Assembly (NCBI GenBank): GCA_001465935.1
Contig: LNKV01000007.1
Span: 1,322,637 to 1,386,636 of the forward strand
DNA from: Clarireedia homoeocarpa
Lineage: Eukaryota > Ascomycota > Leotiomycetes > Helotiales > Rutstroemiaceae
Direction: 5' to 3'
Length of the DNA stretch: 64,000 nucleotides
The translations under genes were made by a program, and so were the position numbers. Shown piece by piece: positions 12,875-24,800 of the stretch (position 1 is its first letter; each line of letters begins with the position of its first letter). The notes under the pieces are model-generated. The model searched no databases. It saw only the letters and a program-made list of their open reading frames with translations, and was not told the DNA's origin.

Positions 12875-15793
12875 ATGATGAATCCCCGTCATCTGCCGGC
12901 AGGACAGGGCATGCAACAAGATATGGGAAGGAGGCGACCCTATGGTCACCAAGCGCATCAAGTTCACCAAGCTCACCAAGCTCACCAAGCTCACCAAGCT
13001 CACCAAGCTCAGCCATATCCGCCGGCGGCACCTTTGTACAGTGGATATATGCATTATAATACGGCCTACTATCCTCAACAACTACCCCCACAATATCACC
13101 ACAATGCGGCGATGACCCAGCAATATAATCCATACCAGCATTATGGACGTTCTCCTCCGCCTATGATGCAACATTATGCTCATCCTCCACCTCCTCTTCA
13201 ACCGCAGGCTCCACCTTTCACTCGACCACAACCCTCTCCTGCGATTGTCGCTTCCCATCCGCCGCCGGTAATCGCTTCTTCTTACCAACAACCTCCTGCT
13301 CCACCACTACCTCCTCAAACTCCATCGGCACATTCATCTAATACACAATCTGGGCCTTTAACACCTCCTACCCCACAACCAACCAAACTCACTACTCCCC
13401 CTCAATCCCCTCCGCCAAGAACTACAGAGGCTGTACCCTTCCGACCGCCGGTAAGTTAATCGTTCATGTTTTGCGCTTCTACCTGCTAACGATTTGCAGC
13501 TACCATGGGTTACGCCAAATGTCGACTCACCTTGGCCTACCAGACGAAGACGGAAACGCAAAGTCCAGCCTGCCGAGTTGACATCTACTTCGGTCGAGCT
13601 CCCCAATATAGAGAAGGAGGAAGTGCTTCCAGTTGAGGATGAAAGTAAAGCACAGCAAAAAGAATCAGATTCGTTATCAGCAGAAGAGAAGACATCAGTA
13701 GACACACCGGAAACGCCGACCACGACTCAGACCCAGTCTGACGATGCAGGGTCTACCATGCCAACCACGCCCTCTTCCGTGAAGCAGTCATCCGCCCCTG
13801 TCGACGGAGAGACTACACCTGTCGCAACTAGACCTCAACGGTCTGCCATCCCAGCCGTACCTGTTTTGCCTGTCATTCCTAAGGCTCAACCTAAAAATGC
13901 TCCAATAACAACACCACAGAAGACCAGCAACGACGGACAGCATCAGGCCCAAGCAACTTCGCAGGAACAAACGACTACGACTGAAGCAGAGGGAGGCGAA
14001 GTGAAAGAAGCTGCGACTGAAGAAGCAAAGGTTACCCTACCACCACCAAAAGCCTGGGCCACTCCAAGAGCATGGACTGGGCTTTTTGGATCGTCGGCTG
14101 CCACTTCAGCAACTTCGGTGGTCAATGGTGGGCAGCAGAATGGCTCAGCAGGGTTTGGCAAGAAGAATGCAGAGTCATTGGCAGATGCATTACGCTCTTT
14201 CAATGCCGAAGCAAAGGATTCTAAGATTGCTTTCCTTGAGCCTAGAGGTCTTGTCAACACTGGTAATATGTGTTATATGAATTCAGTAAGTCAAAGACTT
14301 CTACTACTTCTATCTTGCTAACCCTTTACCAGGTTCTACAAGTACTCGTCTTCTGCACGCCATTCTATGATTTTCTTGATCAAGTGAGCAAAAAAGCCGC
14401 CCACAGTTTCAAGAGTGAAACTCCTTTGATTGATGCGATGTGAGTTAATTCTTCCTGGAGCTGAGCTGCGCAACTAATTCTTATTATAGGATCATGTTCA
14501 TGCGCGAATTTAATGTGATTGATTCGGCGAAATCCGTCGATCAACTCAAAATACGCTTGAAAGAAGGGGAACTTGAAAAATACGGGGATGCTTTCACTCC
14601 GGATTTTGTATATGATGTGATGCGACGCTTACCAAGATTCGTGACTATGCAGGCAAGTTCTAATCCTCACTCTTTGCATCTTCTGAGTGTATCCTAAACT
14701 AACACAACCATAGCGAGGCCATCAGCAAGACGCGGAAGAGTTTCTCGGCTTTCTACTAGAAGGGTTGCACGATGAATGCGTTCAGGTAATGAAATCGAGC
14801 GACTCGACGAAAAGCTCGGCTGTTGCAACCCCGGCCAATGTACCGTCATCTCCTACCAGCGACAGCTTCAGCAGGCGCGGATCCATTGAAGGTGATGTCT
14901 GGCAACAAGTAGGACCAAAGCAGAAGGCCGCAATCACAAGATCGTCGGGGACCATTCTTACTGGGTCTCCTGTCACCAAAATATTTGGTGGCACCCTCCG
15001 ATCAGAACTCCGGGTTCCAGGGTTAAAGGACTCGGTTACTCTCGAACCATACCAGCCATTGCAACTTGACATTGGCTCGCCAAATATCAACAACATTGTC
15101 GATGCTTTGAAAGGGCTCACAAGATCTGAGACTTTGCATGGGGATTTCAAATCACCAAAGGGTCCTAACGTGACGGCCACAAAACAAGTTTTTATTGAGA
15201 CAGTCCCTCCTGTTCTTATCTTACACCTAAAAAGATTCCAGTACGACAATACTGGCGGCACACAAAAGATTTGGAAGAAAGTAGGATATCCTTTGGAGCT
15301 TGAATTACCGAAGGAGGTATTCCCACGAACCAAGCGAAATGTACTTGCGCATGATGGATATCCCAAATATCGCCTTATCGCAGTTGTGTATCATCATGGG
15401 AAGAATGCTAGTGGTGGCCACTATACTGTAGATGTTAGGAGACAAGATGGTAAAGAGTGGATTCGACTTGATGACACTGTCATTCGACGCGTTCGAAGTG
15501 AGGATGTAGCTGAAGGTGGAAGTGAAGAAGATCCCAAAGTCTTAGCTACCGCTTTGGATGCGCACAAGAAAGATAGTACGTCGTCTGGAAATATATTCTC
15601 TTCTATCGGAGAAGAAGAGGGAGAAGTGGATGAGGATGGTTGGAAGCAAGCCAGTGGGTCTGGAAAGAAATGGTCTAGTGTGGTAAATGGCACGACAACT
15701 CCGAAGGCTAAAGGTGCAAATGGGACTGGAGCAGGGAAATTCTCACTTATGGATAACAAAGTTGCATATCTTCTCTTCTATCAGAAGATTTGA
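12875..15793 (+). CDS. UBP3: Ubiquitin-specific protease, Ubp3/USP10 type
   Basis: Five exons (12875-13450, 13500-14285, 14333-14439, 14490-14652, 14714-15793) give 903 aa. Residues 1-190 are low-complexity, rich in His/Gln/Pro, with a seven-copy HQA-type repeat. A charged disordered linker follows. The protease domain begins at the Cys box GLVNTGNMCYMNS (catalytic Cys near 450). It continues with RGHQQDAEEFLGFLLE and ends with the His box NASGGHYTV (His near 780). This layout, with a long disordered N-terminus and a C-terminal USP domain, matches Ubp3/USP10. That enzyme removes ubiquitin from 40S ribosomal and trafficking proteins together with the cofactor Bre5/G3BP. The fourth intron uses a GC donor. 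Confidence 0.92.
12947..13009 (+). repeat. 9-bp coding minisatellite in UBP3
   Basis: Seven in-frame 9-bp units encode His-Gln-Ala/Val. The last five are identical (CACCAAGCT). The repeat lies in the disordered N-terminus and is likely length-variable between strains. Confidence 0.9.
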
Positions 15794-16415
15794 TGGCCTG
15801 AATAATGCAACGGTGTGGATGGCGATCAACGTGTATGGCGTGTTGAAGGCAATGATGAATTTATCAATTATGTTTGAGGTCTGATACAACTCTACGTCTA
15901 GGAAGTTCTCTCTCGGCATATAGCCGTTTCTGCGGATGGGATAGGTTTGGCATGGAACCTCACTGGGTTTTCCATAAGGGAGGGTATGGTAGCTTCATGT
16001 ACATCAGTTCTTCGAACTATTTTGCTTTTTGGCATCATTCCATGGCATGAGCGACATGGCGCAATTGGAGGGTGGAATTGGCGCGCAAAAGTATATGTTG
16101 CGAGAAGTTCGGTGTACAATAGTAGTGGTATTTACAAAATGATCTTGGGGATAGTAGGGTGGATCAATGAAAACTTACCATGAACCGAAAGGATGCATTT
16201 ATGACTATCACTGTGAATCCATACCATGGGGTTTCCTTTCACGTCATCCTGCGAGGTACGTTTCCATACACTATTATTGATAAAATAAAATCCAATCGAA
16301 TACATATGAATAGCTATATGTAACGTGAGGTGAAGATATATATACACGTGCAACGCTGCTCAGCTGCATAAAAAATCAATGATGAACAGCTAACTAATCA
16401 AAGTTCCGTGATTAC
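15794..16415. other. Intergenic, 15.8-16.4 kb
   Basis: This is the 3' flank of UBP3 and the downstream side of the carboxylesterase relic. I see no gene. Confidence 0.5.
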
Positions 16416-17157
16416 TCAGCAAACTTCAAGAGCAACGAACCAGTCCTTGTAAAGTTGGACCTGCACTTCATTATTAACAATGGGCAACGGTCCCCACCCG
16501 TCTCCAAGGTGCTGGACAACTGCAGAAGAGTTGGCCGAAGGATCCCACTGTGTAAGACCACTTCCATTAGGATTACCGGTCCTGATGAAGTTCACCCAGT
16601 AACTGTTCATCTTCTTTGCAATTACATAGTCCTCTGCAGTCCAGGGGAGATCTGTGCCGTATAGGCTGTTCAAGACGTAGTTGATCTCGGGCTCGTGGTA
16701 AGCTCCTTGAGTCTGTCCTGGGGGCGCATGATCCCAGTAGTAGGCATAAACAGGAGAGGTTTTCGCCGTAGCCCGCAGTCCTGACCACATCCATGTTTCT
16801 ATTTTGGATCGGTCAGTCCATTGTGCATTGTATGCTTGCGGAGGCAGTCGCGGAATCATTTGCAGGGTATTGTTCGAGGAACTTTATCGCCCACTCTGCG
16901 CCATAGGTTGTGTTTAGATCTGAGATGTAGGTAGCGAGAGTGATGTTGAGTCTGTAGGTTGCACCGTTCTCATCCTTCGTGTTGCCGGTCATGACAGGGA
17001 CGTCTGCTGCCAGACCTTTGATGAGCGTGTTGTAATAGGTATCGGGCATGGCATAATAATCTAGTACAGCAGTGAAGGAGATAGAGCTATCAGAACTTGA
17101 ACCAGGACCAGATGAGACTACAATGTCGGCCATAGGAATTGCACGCATCTCTTCCAT
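16416..17157 (-). pseudogene. Carboxylesterase type B relic (C-terminal half)
   Basis: The minus strand encodes the C-terminal half of a type-B carboxylesterase/lipase. Recognisable blocks are MADIVVSSGPGSSSD, PVMTGNTKDENGATY, the catalytic-His region YYWDHAPPGQTQGAYHEPEI, NSYWVNFIRTGNPNG and HLGDGWGP. A one-base frameshift near 16838-16841 breaks the frame. The whole N-terminal half, including the GESAG nucleophile elbow, is absent, so this cannot encode an active enzyme. An in-frame stop lies just before the surviving part. The break faces the N-terminally truncated tannase relic on the other strand. Confidence 0.85.
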
Positions 17158-17639
17158 GCAATGCTACAATTTCTAAGCCATAATGTGGATTCGTGGAAAT
17201 CTGAATGAAGTGATAATACTAAAGATTATTGGTAGTACCAAAATCTCGGTATACGCGTTCTTGCGTGTATGTACTGTTGCTGGAGGGGCGATGACAAACA
17301 TAAAGAGCTCTAAATCTCTGCGGGTGCAACGGGGAGCGATATTGAGAATTCTACTGTCAAGGTTAGTGACCTGGTTCTCTAAGAGGCAGTTGTGGTAATC
17401 AAATCGGTTAAATAACGAAGTCAATTACATTATCGCCAATTAGACTTACATAAAACACGAATATTACCGTTTCTCAATCTGATAATTCCTTAACACTCGA
17501 TTTTGGCCTTCCTACTTTTCTTTAACGAATCGTCACTATCTGCTCATTCACAGTGATTCGCTCAAGCCCATTCTCTGGTCTATTGACCAACTTTTGTTCG
17601 AAATGCGTCTCGTTGTGTTGATGTGACCGCAGCCCCTGC
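17158..17639. other. Unassigned spacer between two esterase relics
   Basis: About 480 bp lie between the two truncated esterase relics. I cannot recognise coding remnants of either gene or a mobile element in it. It presumably contains the deletion or rearrangement junction. Confidence 0.4.
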
Positions 17640-18663
17640 AACAACCGTCAGCGGTGTATCTCTGTCATAGTAAATGCAACAATCGCCGCCTGCGACCCCT
17701 CCTGATGGAAGAACGGATGGTGTTGCATCTCGCAGTGATCTGTGTCTGCTGAACTTCAGCCTATCCTTAATCATTGGCCAGCCTTAATACTGTGGCGCCA
17801 AGACTAACACGTCCTTAGGATTTGGCTTCAGCAAAAGCGACCAGACCACTGGTTCATCGACTAGTTGCCAGGCACCACAAAACGGAACAGTTTCTGCGAA
17901 GGCCATTGCCCTCGTCCAGCAACCCTATGATGGCATGTTCAGCACTACTGGTGAGCCTATCTATGCACCTTTCCAAATTTCCGCAGAATTTTCAGATGCG
18001 GCAACTGAATATAACGATGCTACTGATTGATAGGAGGTTGTTATTCGTGACATTGATGGGAGTTTCATTACGAAATTTGTGCAACTCGTGGATCTTGCCA
18101 ATCTTTCTTCTCTCGATAATATTACCTACGACCCCATCCTTGAGTGGATGAACATCGTACTGGTCAGATACATGAACAGCCTACAAACCACCATCCCTGG
18201 CCTTACCGGATTCCAAACGAATGGTGGTAAGATGCTTCACCATCACAGCGAGGCTGTTGCTAGTGTACCTACACTCTCTTCAGTTCACTACTGGGAATCG
18301 GGTTTGAATGATATGTGACCGAAAATGATATTCAACGCCAATGTTGAGGCTCTGGGCAAATGGCATTGCCTCTTCCTCATCCCTGGTGCTGCTCACTGCG
18401 ATGTTAATTCTCTTTAGCCCGATGGACCTTGGCCCAAAAGTAATATAAATACAATGATCGCTTGGGTCGATAATGGTACCTCCCCTGAGAGACTCACTAC
18501 TACTGTCTCCGTAGGGCTCTAAAGCGGTGGAAGTCAGATGCTCTGTCCTTTCCTGGCGCGTCCTTACTGGACTAAGAATGGCGCTGAGATGATTTGTGAG
18601 TATGACCAGGCTTTTATTGCCAGTTGGAGCTATACTTTTGACGCTTTCAGACTGCCCATTTGA
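17640..18663 (+). pseudogene. Tannase/feruloyl esterase relic (C-terminal part)
   Basis: The plus strand carries the C-terminal part of a fungal tannase/feruloyl esterase. Recognisable blocks include IAACDP, DGRTDGVASRSDLCLLNF, NGTVSAKAIALVQ, YDGMFSTTGEP, LTGFQTNGGKMLHHH, SSVHYW, LIPGAAHCDVNSL, MIAWVDNGTSPERL and WSYTFDAF. One frameshift separates the first two blocks. In-frame stops lie at 17785, 18028, 18031, 18316, 18415 and 18520. Several of these sit where the family would have Gln, fitting CAR-to-TAR changes. The N-terminal half with the nucleophile Ser is missing. The gene is clearly dead, but its reading frame is otherwise intact from about 17700 to the natural stop. Confidence 0.85.
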
Positions 18664-19492
18664 TAGAGACTCGGCGTTGATCGTTCAAGTAATTAATCTT
18701 CTCCCAATCTGCACGGTGTTGGTTGGCGTCTGATGTCGATCTGATGTTTTCCGACTCTGAGAGATTCTCGGTGCGGGGTATTGTCATCTCTTGTTCCTGC
18801 ACATAAAACAAAACAAGATATTGCATGTAATGTGTCTTAGCATCACCGCAGGTATCGTGTTGATTTTTGCCCTGCAACGTGGCGGCGCCGGCAGCAGAAA
18901 AATACTGACAACGAGTAGCTGCCATCTCCCGTGATGACACATGTACCATATGTATATGGCCGTAGTGCGGACTGGGGGGCTCTGATGTTGGGTATTCTTT
19001 TTACTCGTCAGCTTCGTGTTACTTCGTATGTGCTGCCGGGCCGGTAGTTTAACAGTTTATTTGTACAGTACCGAATACGCAGGATGTCATTCGTTGATCT
19101 TGTTTCTTCAGATCTCCAACACCCGAATTGGGTGTTGAACACGCACCACGGTATGTACAGGGGGTAATTTCGACTGTGGCGTTCCAGCATGATGCTCTAA
19201 TTCGCCAGTTCTCTGCGTACCTGCGCGCACTACTCAAGTAGGTAATTTTATTTCCCACATAACTACCTTTTTCACACTTGACAAGTAACAGCTCCTCTTT
19301 TCGTGAGTCAATTCCATTGTTGACAAGACATCTGGTCGTGCATTACAGGAGTTATGCGATTGCATTCTTGCTTGTAGCGCTGTCCTTTACCAGGACTTTC
19401 TTAAAAACTCCTTATCCACCGTATTTCTCGCGACGTTCACATCTCCTTTTCCCCCTGGAGTTTTGTTAAGGTTAAATAACTCGCATCTTAAA
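18664..19492. promoter_or_regulatory. Upstream region of ERG4
   Basis: About 830 bp lie between the tannase relic and the ERG4 start. This must include the ERG4 promoter. I can point to no specific element with confidence and see no other gene. Confidence 0.4.
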
Positions 19493-21341
19493 ATGTCGGA
19501 ACGATATTCTTTGCGGCAAACCCCAAAGTAAACATTCACTACCTTAGCCATCTTATATCTGCAGAGCCCTAACATTTACATAGAAAAACGCAGCACGCTG
19601 GGTTCGTGCAGACACCTCCAGTTCGTCGAGCCAGTTCCCGCCGAAAGTCCCAGTATTTAGAAGACACAGACGATTCTGCGACAGATAAACCCTCGGCGCA
19701 ACCTAAGGCGAGGTCTACAAGTAGGAAAGTCAACATGGTTGAAGCAGCCATAGCCAATGGTCATGCCAGCAATGGCTCAGCCGCTAATGGTTATTCGTCT
19801 GCCGTGAATGGATCTCACACAAACGGATCCATTGGCAATGGAGATGCGAAAGTCAAGACCGAAGCAAAGGAGAGGAAAGTAATGGAAGGGTGGGAGGTCG
19901 GTGGAGATCCAAAGATTGATGCTTCTGGAGAATTCGATTTTGGCGGTACCTTGGGCGTCAGTGCAATGATGGTTGGATTTCCTCTCCTCATGTATTACAT
20001 GTGGATTGGAGCTACATACTACGATGGGAAATTCCCAACCCCTGAAGAGGGTCAGGAATTTGTCGACTTCCTCAAGCACCTAGGGGATTTGGTTTATGAA
20101 GGCGCATTCCCAAGTCTGTATGCATGGAAGATCTACTGGATCTTTTTTGTTTTCGAAGGCGCCTGTTACTGTCTCCTTCCAGGAGTTTGGACTTATGGGA
20201 AACCGCTTCCCCATGAGGGCGGGAAGCAATTACGGTACTACTGCTCCGGAATTTGGTCATTCTATGTCACCATCATCCTTGCTGCTACCATGCACTATTT
20301 CGATATCTTCAAGCTGTATACTCTCCTTGACGAATTCGGACCAATCATGTCTGTGGCTATCTGCTCAGGCTTCTTGGTTTCGATCGTTGCTTATTTCTCG
20401 GCGCTTGCACGAGGTGCTCAACATCGAATGACCGGATATCCTATTTATGACTTTTTCATGGGAGCAGAATTAAACCCAAGAATGTTTGGTATTCTAGACT
20501 TTAAGATGTTCTTCGAGGTTCGTCTGCCTTGGTTTATTCTTTTCGGTCTCTCATGTGCTGCTGCTGCCCGACAGTATGAGCAATATGGTTATGTTTCAGG
20601 AGAAGTTGGATTTCTGGTGATGGCGCACTTTTTGTATGCGAATGCATGCTCGAAGGGCGAGGAACTAATCACCACAACATGGTACGTAGTGTCAATGCCT
20701 GTACTCGGTCTGTTGCTTACTCTTCCAGGGATATGTACTATGAGAAATGGGGTTTCATGTTGATTTTCTGGAACCTTGCTGGCGTTCCCCTCAGCTATTG
20801 CCACTGCACTATTTACTTGGCCAACCACCCGCCTTCTGAATATTCATGGAACAAGTATTTCCTCGCCTTCTTGTACACCTCCTATCTGTTTGTTTACTGG
20901 GTCTGGGACACGACCAACAGCCAAAAGAACCGATTCAGGGCTAGAGAACGTGGCGGGGTACCTGAAAGAAAGGCATTCCCTCAATTGCCATGGAAGGAAG
21001 TTAAGAATCCACGGACTATTCCAACCAAGACCGGTGATTCCATCCTGGCTGATGGGTGGTATGGAAAGGCCCGAAAGATCCATTATTCGTGCGATTTGTA
21101 CTTCGCGATCTGCTGGGGGTTGATCACTGGTTTCAACAGTCCATTTCCGTGGTTCTACTCTGTATTCTTCGCTGGGATGATCTCCCATCGAGCATACAGA
21201 GATATTCAGAAATGCAAGAAGAAGTACGGAGAAGCTTGGGACGAGTACACCAGACTCGTACCGTACCTATTTATTCCAGTAAGTTGCTACCCTACCTTTT
21301 CTTTATGCTCACTACTAATCAAATCCAAGTACGTCTTTTAA
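19493..21341 (+). CDS. ERG4: C-24(28) sterol reductase Erg4
   Basis: Four exons (19493-19527, 19584-20681, 20729-21278, 21330-21341) encode 564 aa. The first exon is 35 nt (MSERYSLRQTPK). It joins across an intron with a clear CCTAAC branch site and supplies the only in-frame Met upstream of the TPPVRRASSRRK segment. A disordered N-terminus of about 120 aa is followed by a polytopic membrane domain. The C-terminal signature is WFYSVFFAGMISHRAYRDI, then KCKKKYGEAWDEY, ending in PYLFIPYVF. The last four residues come from a 12-nt exon. This ER enzyme makes the last step of ergosterol synthesis, reducing the C24(28) double bond. Confidence 0.93.
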
Positions 21342-21823
21342 AGCGGTTGGAAGAATGGTGGGAGGACCAAGCTAGAAGTGGTCATAGTAGACTAGAAATT
21401 CGGGAGATGTAAATCACATTTGTTGGTGTTTTGATGCCACTTTCTTGTACATCATCCGCATAGCTTATTTATATTGTGCTTATAATAAACCATAATGTCT
21501 ACATGATTTTCATGCCATCCTTGCTGGGCTTTTGTGACAAAAAAGCAAAGCTCATTGTGTGGTCACCTTTGTTCAAAATCCCCCAACTTCATCTCTAGCT
21601 TCGCCAGTGAATGAGGCTAGAAAGGGGCTTGTGAAGTTCCGTCATCAGTTTTGTCCCCACACCAACTACGGATAGCTGGAAGATCCAGAAGCGCAACCTC
21701 TGAAATTCAATCAACGCGAGTTTTCGATCGCGTCCCTCTTTGACGGTCTAAACCACCTTTTTTTCTCCTTCGGCATCCTCCAACTTCGATTCTCTGCCAT
21801 CATCAAACAAGCTCAATATCAAC
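21342..21823. promoter_or_regulatory. ERG4-SPT16 intergenic region
   Basis: This is the 3' flank of ERG4 and the promoter of SPT16. A CT-rich stretch lies just upstream of the SPT16 start. I see no gene. Confidence 0.5.
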
Positions 21824-24800
21824 ATGGCAGAGATCAAAATTGACAAGAGCTTGTTCCAGGAGCGATTATCGCATTTCATCTCTGCATGGAAAGCTGATAA
21901 GAGAGGAGGCGACGCGGTTTTCAATGGCGCAAATAGCATATTGATATTGATGGGAAAGACTGAGGATGCGGCGAGCTTCCAAAAGAACAATGCCATCCAT
22001 GTGAGTTTCCTCGATGCGCGGGTGCTTCGTTGAGGTTATGGGTCTGTTTAAAAACAGGTGCTGATGGGATGAATAGTTCTGGTTATTAGGCTACGAATTC
22101 CCTGCGACACTCTTCCTTTTCACCCTCGACACTTTATACATTGTTACGACAGCCAAAAAAGGTACGCAGGTTGCAACAAGCTTTTGCGCTGGCAACAGGA
22201 AAGCTGATAAGGTGTAGCAAAACATTTGGAGCCTCTGAAAGGCGGCAAGATACCACTTGAGGTTCTTGTTCGAGGAAAGGATGCCGAACAAAACGAGAAG
22301 CTCTTTACAAAGATTGCTGATGTTATCAAATCATCTGGCGTAAGTTACGAGCAGTTTTACTCTTCCGTTAAGCTTTCAAGCTAATTATCGGTCACGATAG
22401 AAAAAAATCGGCATTCTGCCAAAAGACACCTCAAATGGACCTTTTATCGACGAATGGAAGAAGGTTTATGCCGATGTGAAGGATGTAGAGGAAGTCGATA
22501 TTGCGCCGGCTTTGTCCGCTGCTGCCTTGGCTGTTAAAGACGAAAACGAGTTGGTAAGGTTTTTTTTGGATGAGCTATATGATCGGTTGCTGATACACAA
22601 TCTAGCGCGCCATGAGAAATGCTTCAAAAGCTTGTATCGCCCTTATGAACCCCTACTTCGTTGAGGAAATGTCAAATATCTTAGATGAAGAGAAGAAGGT
22701 CAAACACAGTGCTTTAGCCAACAAAGTCGATAGCAAATTGGACGACAACAAATTTTGGACTTCGGTGGAGCTTCCTAGCAAACAGAAAATGCCGTCCGAT
22801 TTCGACCCTTCGCAGCTCGACTGGACCCATGGACCGATTATACAAAGCGGTGGAAAATACGACCTGAAGATGAACGCCCAAGTCGATGATGAGGTTCTTC
22901 ATCCTGGTGTAATTATTTCATCGATGGGTCTTCGATACAAGTCCTATTGCTCTTTAATCGGACGCACTTACCTAGTCGATCCTAACAAGTCCCAAGAGAG
23001 CAACTACAAACTTCTATTACAAGTACACAATTTGGTCATGAAGGAGATTCGGGATGGCGTTCATGTTAAAGATATCTACTCAAAAGCTCTAGCCCTTATC
23101 AGGACGAAGAAACCAGACCTGGAGAAGCACTTCTTGAAGAACGTTGGAGCTGGTATTGGTATCGAAACACGAGACAGCACTCTTTTGCTTAATGCTAAGA
23201 GTACTCGCAGTCTTAAAGATGGCATGACTCTCTGCGTTACGACTGGATTCAGCGATGTCGAAAACAAGGATCCCCAAGACAAAAAGAGCAAGATTTATTC
23301 TATGGTGCTCTCAGATACCGTGCGTGTAACACAGTCAGAGCCAGTAATCTTCACTGGTGATGCACCTTCAGATCTGGATGCTACTTCATTCTTCTTCAAG
23401 GATGAGGACGAAGAACCCGAACCAGCGCCGAAGAGCAACAAGGCGAAGAAAGACTCGAGTGTTGGGGCAGTTGCTGCTAAGAACATCACCAAAACGAAAC
23501 TTCGCGCCGAACGAACGACTCAAGTAGATGAGGGTGCCGAGGCCAGACGTCGTGAGCATCAAAAAGAGCTTGCCAAGAAGAAGCAAGAAGAAGGTCTCGC
23601 TAGATTCGCTGAAGCCACCGGTAACCAGAATGGTGTGGCAGTCAAGAAGTTCAAGAGATTTGAGTCTTACAAGCGCGACAATCAATTCCCTCCAAAGGTT
23701 CGCGACTTGGCTATTGTTATGGACCAAAAGAACTCTACAATTGTCTTACCGATCATGGGTCGTCCGGTGCCTTTCCACATCCAAACTATCAAGAACGCAA
23801 GCAAGAGTGACGAAGGAGAATTTTCATATCTTCGTATCAACTTCCTGTCACCAGGTCAAGGTGTAGGGCGTAAGGATGATCAGCCTTTTGAGGATGCGTC
23901 AGCACACTTTGTGCGCAGTTTGACATTCCGCTCTCATGACGGAGACCGTCTTCAAGATATTGCCAACCAGATTGGTAACATGAAGAGAGATGCTGTCAAA
24001 CGTGAACAAGAGAAGAAGGATATGGAAGATGTGGTTGAGCAAGATAAGTTGGTCGAAATTAGAAGTAAGTTCTTCCTGCCCTCCCTCGGTGCCACTGCTA
24101 ACAATGCCAGATCGTCGCCCTGCTGTTATGGACAACGTCTTCATTCGTCCTGCTATGGATGGTAAGCGTGTTCCAGGAAAAGTTGAGATCCATCAAAACG
24201 GTCTCCGATACCAATCACCACTTAATCCACAACACCGTGTCGACATCCTTTTCAGCAACGTGAAGCACTTATTCTTCCAACCATGTCAGCATGAGTTGAT
24301 TGTCATTATTCACGTACACCTCAAGGACCCAATCTTGATCGGTAAGAAGAAGGCTAAGGACGTTCAATTCTACCGTGAAGCTACCGACATTCAATTCGAT
24401 GAGACGGGAAATAGGAAACGCAAGTACAGATATGGAGACGAGGAGGAATTTGAGGCCGAACAGGAGGAGAGAAGACGCCGTGCAGACCTTGATCGACAAT
24501 TCAAAGCATTCGCTGAGAAGATCGCTGATGCCGGTAAGAATGAAAACGTTGATGTCGACGTTCCTTTCCGTGAGCTTGGTTTCAACGGTGTTCCGTTCAG
24601 ATCAAACGTTTTCTGTCAACCATCCACAGATTGTTTGGTTCAACTTACCGAGCCACCATTCATGGTTATCACTCTTGAGGATATCGAAGTTGCTCATCTC
24701 GAACGTGTTCAGTTTGGTCTCAAGAACTTCGATTTGGTCTTTGTCTTCAAGGACTTCCATCGTGCCCCTTACCACATCAACACAATCCCAGTCGAGTCGC

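Noticed and set aside
12698..13133. Minus-strand frames with LVSLVSLVS and LGELGELGE repeats
   Set aside because: They are antisense translations of the 9-bp HQA repeat in UBP3.
19606..20763. A 385-codon frame starting at GTG (19606) as the ERG4 start
   Set aside because: GTG is not a normal start here. A 35-nt first exon with ATG at 19493 joins in phase through a good branch site and acceptor.
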